Assembly: GCA_013695905.1 (NCBI GenBank)
Contig: JACCZQ010000421.1
Span: 1-6,300, forward strand
From: Chthoniobacterales bacterium
GTDB taxonomy: Bacteria; Verrucomicrobiota; Verrucomicrobiia; Chthoniobacterales; UBA10450
Length of the DNA: 6,300 bases
Reading direction: 5' to 3'
Both the position numbers and the translations under genes were made by a program. Positions 1-4,634 of this stretch are shown here, piece after piece (position 1 is the stretch's first letter; each line of letters begins with the position of its first letter). The notes beneath the pieces are model-generated. The model worked only from the letters and a program-made list of their open reading frames with translations, was not told the DNA's origin and made no database searches.

Positions 1-455
1 CGGCGCTGCTCGGGCTGGGGTTGTTCTATCTGTATCGACAGCTCACCGGGAAAGGGCACGCGCATCACCACTTGTTCTGCGGGCATTCGCACACGCACCC
101 GGGCGAGCTGGAGCACAAGTCGAACGAGGAAGATCCACCCGCACCGATCGGGGCGCGGGCGGCGGTGCCTTCGGACCGGGTGGCGATCACGAGTCTCCTG
201 ACGCTGCTGACGTTCTCGCCGTGTGAGGCGTTTCTGCCGATCTACGCGTCGGGGGTGCGCTACGGCTGGTTGGGTTTCGCGCTGCTGACGTTGATCCTCT
301 CCGTCGGCACGGTCGCGGGGATGGTGCTGTTCACCTGGCTCACCTTGCGTGGTGTGCAGAAGGTAAAGCTTGGTTTGCTCGAGAAATATGAGAGCGGCCT
401 CATCGGAGCGCTGCTCAGCGTGATCGGGTTGTTGATTCTCCTCTTCGAACACTGA
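1..455 (+). CDS. Putative metal-transport membrane protein (LysE-superfamily-like), 3' part only
   Basis: This is the C-terminal 150 residues of an integral membrane protein. The reading frame is open from base 3, so the true start lies left of the window, and the stop is TGA at 453-455. The visible part begins at the end of a hydrophobic segment (LLGLGLFYLY). A polar loop with 8 His and 1 Cys in 20 residues follows (bases 57-116), then three probable membrane helices at about bases 180-248, 267-347 and 390-446. The first helix carries an SPCE motif (bases 216-227), a Pro-Cys pair within a membrane segment as seen in LysE-superfamily proteins such as the UreH-like and SafE groups. A His-rich cytoplasmic or periplasmic loop is typical of nickel/cobalt and other divalent-metal transporters, so metal export or uptake is a reasonable inference. 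The HX4DH signature of NicO permeases would lie in the missing N-terminal part and cannot be checked. The exact family and substrate are not certain. The peroxiredoxin gene starts 10 bases downstream, suggesting co-transcription. Confidence 0.72.
   Translation, partial: ALLGLGLFYLYRQLTGKGHAHHHLFCGHSHTHPGELEHKSNEEDPPAPIGARAAVPSDRVAITSLLTLLTFSPCEAFLPIYASGVRYGWLGFALLTLILSVGTVAGMVLFTWLTLRGVQKVKLGLLEKYESGLIGALLSVIGLLILLFEH
57..116 (+). other. Histidine-rich metal-binding loop inside the first CDS
   Basis: Twenty consecutive codons encode 8 His and 1 Cys (H-A-HHH, then CGHSHTH, ending ELEH). The loop sits between two hydrophobic segments and is followed by an acidic/proline-rich linker (bases about 117-165). 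Such clusters usually bind or buffer divalent metals (Ni, Co, Zn, Cu) in transporters. The binding role is inferred from composition only. Confidence 0.6.
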
Positions 456-465
456 TCGTGTCGGC

Positions 466-951
466 ATGGCTGACGAATTGAAGGCAGGCGACGCGGCGCC
501 CGATTTCCGCGCGACGGCCGTGGGTGGGAAATACGGCGCCGGTCGCGAGGTGTCGCTCCAGGATTTCGCCGGCCGGCGCGTCGTGCTCTATTTTTATCCG
601 AAGGATGACACGCCGGGCTGCACCGTCCAGGCTTGCGGATTGCGCGACGCGTGGAGCGATTTCGAAGAACGTGCGGAGCTGTTCGGCGTGAGCGTGGATG
701 ACGCAAAGAGCCACGAGAAGTTCATCGGAAAGTACCAACTCCCCTTCCCGCTCCTCTCGGATACCGACCACAAAATCGTCGAAGCCTACGGCGTGTGGGT
801 GGAGAAAAGCATGTACGGCAAGAAATACATGGGCGCGGAGCGCAGCACGTTTGTCATCGGTGCCGACGGCAAAATCGCGGCGCTTTACCGGAAGGTGCAG
901 CCGGAAGAGCACGTCTCCCTGTTGCAGCAGGCATTGGCCATCGGCCGGTAG
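466..951 (+). CDS. bcp: Thiol peroxidase of the BCP/PrxQ peroxiredoxin type
   Basis: This 161-residue thioredoxin-fold peroxiredoxin, of the usual BCP length, reduces hydrogen peroxide and organic hydroperoxides in the cytoplasm using thioredoxin-type reductants. The family signature is plain: YPKDDTPGCTVQACGLRD at residues 44-61, with peroxidatic Cys52 in the TPGCT context. A second cysteine at 57 matches the i+5 resolving cysteine of E. coli-type BCP, so an atypical 2-Cys mechanism is expected. Thr49 and Arg126 (in ERSTFVI) complete the catalytic set. The segments LLSDTDHKIVEAYGVW (96-111) and the K-S-M-Y-G-K-K loop are also typical. ATG at 466 is chosen because it starts immediately before the conserved LKAGDAAPDF opening. 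No clear Shine-Dalgarno sequence precedes it. It lies 10 bases after the membrane protein gene, probably in the same transcript. The stop codon TAG (949-951) abuts a palindromic repeat. The family assignment is secure. Confidence 0.96.
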   Translation: MADELKAGDAAPDFRATAVGGKYGAGREVSLQDFAGRRVVLYFYPKDDTPGCTVQACGLRDAWSDFEERAELFGVSVDDAKSHEKFIGKYQLPFPLLSDTDHKIVEAYGVWVEKSMYGKKYMGAERSTFVIGADGKIAALYRKVQPEEHVSLLQQALAIGR

Positions 952-1010
952 CGCAAGTTTGTAACTTGCATCCTCAAACGCCCAAAAACGTGCAAGTTGA
1001 AAACTTGCGC
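951..1010. repeat. REPIN-like nested palindrome (two inverted units)
   Basis: Two 20-base units face each other across a 20-base spacer (971-990). Bases 951-970 are the imperfect reverse complement of 991-1010, with two mismatches. Each unit is itself a hairpin: GCAAGTT-TGT-AACTTGC at 953-969 and GCAAGTT-GAA-AACTTGC at 992-1008. The structure therefore folds either as two small hairpins or as one long stem. The left unit shares its first base with the last base of the peroxiredoxin stop codon. There is no T-run after it, so a classical Rho-independent terminator is unlikely, though mRNA stabilisation or a terminator-like role is possible. Paired inverted small palindromes are the hallmark of REP doublets (REPINs). 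I recall similar GCGCAGGTTTCCAACCTGC-like dispersed palindromes in verrucomicrobial genomes, but could not verify this. Confidence 0.75.
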
Positions 1011-1089
1011 CACAAAGAAGGGAGTTGCAGTCGCACGCATCCGGTGCTTGCATTGCGCTCCGCAAAACGCGGAACTCGAAACACCTGAT

Positions 1090-1194
1090 ATGGGATCACT
1101 GAAGAAACGCCGGAAGGCGAAAATCTCCAAGCATAAGCGCCGCAAGCGCATGAAGGAGAATCGCCACAAGAAGCGTCTGCGCTACAAGTCGTAA
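1090..1194 (+). CDS. Small basic ribosomal-type protein, bS22 / AURKAIP1-COX24 domain
   Basis: The product has 34 residues, starts MGSLKKRRKAKISKHK and ends HKKRLRYKS. More than half of its residues are Lys, Arg or His. The MGS-x-KKRRK-x-x-SK-x-K pattern matches the mycobacterial ribosomal protein bS22 family and the AURKAIP1/COX24 domain of mitochondrial mS38, which sit in the small ribosomal subunit near the decoding region and bind rRNA. Size and charge fit that role. The ATG at 1090 is chosen because homologues begin MGS. An earlier in-frame start at 997 would add a prefix with no family resemblance that overlaps the palindromic repeat. A GGA at 1071-1073 is too far upstream to be a convincing ribosome binding site. 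The gene stands alone between the repeat and the TPR gene, with a 101-base gap after it. Such small genes are often missed. The family call is from motif recognition, so moderately strong. Confidence 0.85.
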   Translation: MGSLKKRRKAKISKHKRRKRMKENRHKKRLRYKS

Positions 1195-1295
1195 CCGCTT
1201 CTGCGTTTCCGTCGTTTCGGTATGCGGTCTGCTCCCGTTGGGCAGGCGTGTGCTTCGTTTGCGTCGCCTCGCAGCCGCCCCTACCTTCCCAGAAG

Positions 1296-1391
1296 ATGAA
1301 GCTTGGGAAGCAACGGTTGGCGTGTGCCCTCGTCCTGCTGCTTCTTTTCGGCGCCGGGTGGGGAAATCTCGGTGCGCCCTCGGTCCTGGCC
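1296..1391 (+). other. Sec signal peptide of the TPR protein
   Basis: Codons 1-32 encode a short basic n-region (K2, K5, R7), a hydrophobic core rich in Leu (LVLLLLFGAGW), and a small-residue c-region with V-L-A before the predicted cut. A cut after residue 27 (LGA) is an alternative. This placement also decides the translation start. Confidence 0.75.
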
Positions 1392-3131
1392 GCGCCTTCA
1401 CCTGCTGCTTCGCCCACTCGCGCGGCCACCACGAAAAAGTCTGCGTCCATCGACGACTCGGTGCGCCTGACACCCCCCGCTGATCTCGCACTCGAACGAC
1501 CGGCCCTGCGCAAGGCCGACGCGCTCGCGAATTTTGTCGAAGGGGCGCGGCTGGAAGAAAACGGCGAAGTCGATGCCGCGCTGAAAGCTTACCAAAAGGT
1601 GCTCACCGTCGATCCTGGCGAGGTGGAGCTCGCCTCGCGGGTCGCCTTGCTCCTCACGCGGCAGGACGATGTCCCGCGCGCCATCGACATCCTGAAAGAC
1701 GCCATCAAGGCCAATCCGAAACCGGTCGGCCCGTACCTGCAGCTGGCATTTCTCTACGCGAAATATCTTCGGAAGCCGGAGCAGGCGTTGAAATATGCGA
1801 ACCAGGCGGTGGCGATCGATCCAGAGAACATCGACGCCTACCAGCGCATCTACGAGATCGAGCTGACCAGCGGCGAATCGAAGCGGGCTCTCAGCGCCCT
1901 CGATCGCGCGGTGAAAGTAAACAGCACCAATCCCGTCTTCTGGGCGCGCCTGGGAAAACTCTACGCCTCCGTCCTGTTCCAGGGCGACTTCGAAGCGAAA
2001 CCGGAGGAGCTCAGCCGCGTCAATGAAGTCTTCAAACGCGCCGCCGCCACCGGCTCCGACCATCCCGCCGTGCTGAAAGACGTGGCGGATTACTTCGCCG
2101 CCTCGCAGCAGATCGAGGAAGCCATTCCGCTCTACCTGAAAGTGCTCGAGCTGCAGCCCGAAGATTTGAACGCGCGCGAGAAACTCGCCACCGGCTTCGT
2201 CATGACGAATCAGCGGGGCAAAGCGATGACCATGCTGCAGCAGATCATCGCCGAGAGTCCGGAGAAATATCAATCCTACGAATTGCTGGCTCAGCTCCAG
2301 GATGATGAAGGCCGCTCTCTCCTGCGCAGCAACCAAATGGATGCCGCCAAGGCGGAATTCGCCAAAGCCTCGGCGAACTATGAGCAGAGTCTCCTGATTA
2401 ATCCGAACCATCCGCAGACCTATCTCCGCCTCGCCGAGCTGCTCATCGGGCCGCTGCGCGAGAGCGAACGCGCCGAGCGCATCCTCACAGAAGCACGCGC
2501 GCAATACCCGCACGTCCCGGAGTTCACCTACTACCTCGCGCTCGCCCAGCGCGAAGGGAAGCGCACGCAACAGGCCGTCGCTACTTTCGAGGAAGCTCTC
2601 CAGGAAGCCGAGGAACGCGGCAGCACCTTCCTCAACGCCCGCTTTTACTTCGACTATGGCGCGGCGGCCGATCAGGCCGGGCTGCGCGACAAAGCCGCCG
2701 AGCTGCTCCGGCGTTCCATCGCGCTCGATCCGGCAAACGGCGAAGCCTACAACTACCTCGGCTACATGTGGGCCGAGCAGAGCACGAACCTCGGCGAAGC
2801 CGAGGAGATGATCCGCCAGGCGCTCGAGATCGATCCCGATAATGGCGCTTACCTCGACAGCCTCGGCTGGGTCCATTTCCGGAAAGGCCGCTTCGATGAA
2901 GCGCTCAAAGATCTCCTCCGGGCCGAGCAAAGCCTCACCCGCGACGACCCGGTGGTGTTCGACCACATCGGCGACACTTACGCCAAACTCGACCGCATCC
3001 CGCAGGCGCTCGACTATTGGCAGAAAGCCGTCACGCTCGATCCGACCAACAAAGCGCTGGTCGAGAAAATCGAAAGCACTCGGACCATGATGAGCAAAGG
3101 CGAAGCAGGGAAGACGGGCCCGAGACAGTGA
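1296..3131 (+). CDS. Secreted tetratricopeptide-repeat protein
   Basis: This is a 611-residue exported scaffold protein. Residues 1-32 look like a Sec signal peptide: MKLGKQR, a leucine-rich core, then cleavage after VLA (residue 32). Cys10 lies inside the hydrophobic core and does not form a lipobox. A low-complexity Ala/Ser/Pro/Thr stretch (33-50) follows. From about residue 76 to 595 the chain is nearly continuous TPR helices, about 14 repeats by eye, many ending in the typical A-x-x-x-x-P-x-[ND]. The C-terminal block (EAYNYLGYMWAEQ, GAYLDSLGWVHFRKGRFDEA, DPVVFDHIGDTYAKL) matches a widespread TPR arrangement in Gram-negative bacteria. TPRs bind protein partners, so a periplasmic or outer-membrane scaffold is likely, but the partner is unknown. 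ATG at 1296 is preferred over GTG at 1248 because it begins exactly at the signal peptide. AGAAG directly abutting the ATG is a poor ribosome site. The transporter gene starts 41 bases downstream. Confidence 0.9.
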   Translation: MKLGKQRLACALVLLLLFGAGWGNLGAPSVLAAPSPAASPTRAATTKKSASIDDSVRLTPPADLALERPALRKADALANFVEGARLEENGEVDAALKAYQKVLTVDPGEVELASRVALLLTRQDDVPRAIDILKDAIKANPKPVGPYLQLAFLYAKYLRKPEQALKYANQAVAIDPENIDAYQRIYEIELTSGESKRALSALDRAVKVNSTNPVFWARLGKLYASVLFQGDFEAKPEELSRVNEVFKRAAATGSDHPAVLKDVADYFAASQQIEEAIPLYLKVLELQPEDLNAREKLATGFVMTNQRGKAMTMLQQIIAESPEKYQSYELLAQLQDDEGRSLLRSNQMDAAKAEFAKASANYEQSLLINPNHPQTYLRLAELLIGPLRESERAERILTEARAQYPHVPEFTYYLALAQREGKRTQQAVATFEEALQEAEERGSTFLNARFYFDYGAAADQAGLRDKAAELLRRSIALDPANGEAYNYLGYMWAEQSTNLGEAEEMIRQALEIDPDNGAYLDSLGWVHFRKGRFDEALKDLLRAEQSLTRDDPVVFDHIGDTYAKLDRIPQALDYWQKAVTLDPTNKALVEKIESTRTMMSKGEAGKTGPRQ

Positions 3132-3172
3132 CGGCCGCGCTGCACCGGCAGCTCCGCGATCCGCGCTAACGC

Positions 3173-4564
3173 ATGACTTCCGCTCCCCCCAGAAGGTATC
3201 CGACGGCCTGGCAACGGAAGACGATGTGGGCGGCGCTCACCGCGATTTTCCTCCTCTTCCTCTTCCTGATTGTCGGCACCACCGTCTGGACCGCCGGCAA
3301 GCTCATCGGGTTCCTCCAGCCGATCCTCATCCCGGTCGCCGTCGCGGTCATCCTCGCCTACCTGCTCGATCCGCTGGTCACGCGGCTGAGCGACCGGATG
3401 GGCCGGACCCGGGCCGTTCTCCTCCTCTTCGCGATCGTCTTTCTCGTGATCACGGCGTTCTTCGCCTGGCTGGTGCCGCTCGTCTCGATGCAAAGCGCCA
3501 ACGTCGCGCGCGAGCTCCCCGCCTACACGAACAAGGCCCGCGACGCCGCCGTCGATCTCCTCTATCGCTATAACCAGAGGTTCGGCTCCCCGCTGGCCGA
3601 GAAAGGCCAGGCCTCTCCCGCGACCACGTTTGTGGATTGGCTGCTCGCCACCCCCACCCCGTCTCCACGGGCGGCCGCACCCGCGCCCCACGAGCCAATC
3701 GAAGACCAAACGGTCCCGCCGCCCGCTCCGCTCCGCGTTCCTGAGATTGGCCCGCCGCCGCCGAAGCTCACCTCGGCCGAGCGGGAGCGGATTCAACGCT
3801 GGGTCGAAAACCAGTTACCGAGCCTGGAGGCGCAGCTCCCCACCCTGCTCGAGAAAGTTTGGAACGTCCTCAAGAGCAGCATCGGCGGCTTTCTCGGCTT
3901 CACCGGCTTCCTGCTCAGCTTCGTGATGGTGCCCATCTACCTTTTCTTCCTGCTGAAGGAGCGCCCGGCGATCGAACGTCGCTGGAAAGAATACCTGCCG
4001 CTGCGCGCCTCCCCGTTGAAAGACGAAGTGGCTGCCGTCCTCTCGCAGATCAACAATTACATCATCGCCTACTTTCGCGGTCAGCTCCTCGTCTGCCTCA
4101 TCAACGGCATTCTCATCGGCGTCGCCCTCACTTTGCTCGGCCTCAACTTCGCCCCACTCATCGGCGTGCTGGTGGTGTTCCTCACCATGATTCCGTATCT
4201 CGGGATCGTCCTCTGCTGGATCCCGGCCGTCCTGATCGCCGGCGCGCAATGGGGCGACTGGTGGCACCCGCTCATCGTCACCGTGCTCTTCTTTGGAATC
4301 CAAAACCTCGAGGCGATGTTCATCGCGCCGCGCATCGTCGGGAACTCCGTCGGCCTCCATCCGATGACGGTGATCGTCTCCATCTTTGTGTGGGGTTTGC
4401 TCATCGGCGGATTACTCGGGCCGATCCTGGCGGTGCCGTTAACCGCCACCTGCAAGGTGCTGCTCGCGCGCTACGTGTGGGGCCGGCGTCTGCGCGAGCG
4501 GGTGCAGGACCAGATCGAGGAGGTGCCCGTGGTGCGGGAAGCCCACGAGCAGGCGATCGCCTGA
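3173..4564 (+). CDS. AI-2E family (UPF0118, TqsA/PerM-like) membrane transporter
   Basis: This is a 463-residue inner-membrane protein of the AI-2E transporter family (Pfam PF01594). The family name comes from E. coli TqsA, proposed to export autoinducer-2. Other members are reported as Na+/H+ antiporters, so the substrate here is open. Hydrophobic segments lie at about 19-41, 46-65, 81-104, 237-261, 303-323, 326-357, 365-385 and 398-430. Family landmarks include FLQPILIPVAVAVILAYLLDP (47-67), the YFRGQ motif (300-304), FLTMIPYLG (336-344), NLEAMFIAPRIVG (378-390), GLHPMTVI (394-401) and GGLLGPILAVPL (412-423). The usual length is about 340-380. The excess comes from a Pro/Ala-rich insertion at about 160-198 in the soluble loop between helices 3 and 4. 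ATG at 3173 precedes the first helix with a suitable basic N-terminus. No clear Shine-Dalgarno sequence is visible. It lies 41 bases after the TPR gene and 70 before the next, possibly one operon. Confidence 0.94.
   Translation: MTSAPPRRYPTAWQRKTMWAALTAIFLLFLFLIVGTTVWTAGKLIGFLQPILIPVAVAVILAYLLDPLVTRLSDRMGRTRAVLLLFAIVFLVITAFFAWLVPLVSMQSANVARELPAYTNKARDAAVDLLYRYNQRFGSPLAEKGQASPATTFVDWLLATPTPSPRAAAPAPHEPIEDQTVPPPAPLRVPEIGPPPPKLTSAERERIQRWVENQLPSLEAQLPTLLEKVWNVLKSSIGGFLGFTGFLLSFVMVPIYLFFLLKERPAIERRWKEYLPLRASPLKDEVAAVLSQINNYIIAYFRGQLLVCLINGILIGVALTLLGLNFAPLIGVLVVFLTMIPYLGIVLCWIPAVLIAGAQWGDWWHPLIVTVLFFGIQNLEAMFIAPRIVGNSVGLHPMTVIVSIFVWGLLIGGLLGPILAVPLTATCKVLLARYVWGRRLRERVQDQIEEVPVVREAHEQAIA
3650..3766 (+). 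other. Proline-rich insertion in the transporter's soluble loop
   Basis: Codons 160-198 of the transporter encode a low-complexity Pro/Ala-rich stretch (TPTPSPRAAAPAP, later VPPPAPL and GPPPPKL) between the helix 3 side and the amphipathic region leading to helix 4. Family members normally have a shorter ordered loop here. It is probably a flexible, species-variable linker. The reading frame stays intact across it. Confidence 0.65.
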
Positions 4565-4584
4565 AGCTGCACCTCCGGTCTCCG

Positions 4585-4613
4585 GCGCAGCTGAGTTGCA
4601 AACTCTGCCGGGC
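4585..4613. repeat. Imperfect hairpin related to the palindromic repeat at 951-1010
   Basis: GAGTT (4593-4597), a GCA loop and AACTC (4601-4605) form a perfect 5-bp core. Pairing continues outward with mismatches to 4585/4613 through C/G-rich bases. On the reverse strand the core reads AGTTTGCAACT, which differs by one base from AGTTTGTAACT at 956-966, suggesting a single decayed unit of the same repeat family. It sits in the 70-base gap after the transporter. No T-run follows, so it is not a clear terminator. Confidence 0.5.
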
Positions 4614-4621
4614 GCAAGCAT

Positions 4622-4627
4622 AGGGAG
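4622..4627 (+). promoter_or_regulatory. Shine-Dalgarno site for the membrane-anchored TPR gene
   Basis: AGGGAG lies 7 bases before the ATG at 4635. It is the only convincing ribosome binding site in the window and fixes the start of the last gene. Confidence 0.7.
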
Positions 4628-4634
4628 ACGACCC

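Noticed and set aside
1025..1053. Candidate promoter TTGCAG with 17-base spacing to TTGCAT before the small basic gene
   Set aside because: The -10 box matches the consensus at only three of six positions, so it is not distinguishable from chance.
415..1065. Minus-strand open frame antisense to the peroxiredoxin gene
   Set aside because: The peroxiredoxin on the + strand has all catalytic residues. The antisense frame runs through the palindromic repeat and has no known motif.
1059..1073. Small hairpin TCCGC-AAAAC-GCGGA upstream of the small basic gene
   Set aside because: It has only a 5-bp stem, no T-run, and no position relative to the start that implies a defined regulator.
997..1089. 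Earlier in-frame start for the small basic protein
   Set aside because: The added prefix overlaps the palindromic repeat and lacks family resemblance. Homologues start MGS, matching ATG at 1090.
1248..1295. Upstream GTG start for the secreted TPR protein
   Set aside because: It would place 16 unrelated residues ahead of a good signal peptide. ATG at 1296 gives a normal Sec signal.
974..1513. Minus-strand open frame of 179 codons crossing the repeat, the small ribosomal-type gene and the signal peptide region
   Set aside because: Its translation is Arg/Ser/Ala-rich without domains, and it spans three separately explained elements.
1398..2966. Minus-strand open frame of 522 codons antisense to the secreted TPR gene
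   Set aside because: The + strand product has a signal peptide and about 14 clear TPR motifs. The antisense product has no recognisable domain and is the kind of long shadow frame produced by GC-rich codon bias.
3173..4564. Evidence of a quorum-sensing (AI-2) system
   Set aside because: The AI-2E family name alone does not establish autoinducer transport. No luxS, lsr or sensor gene is present in the window.
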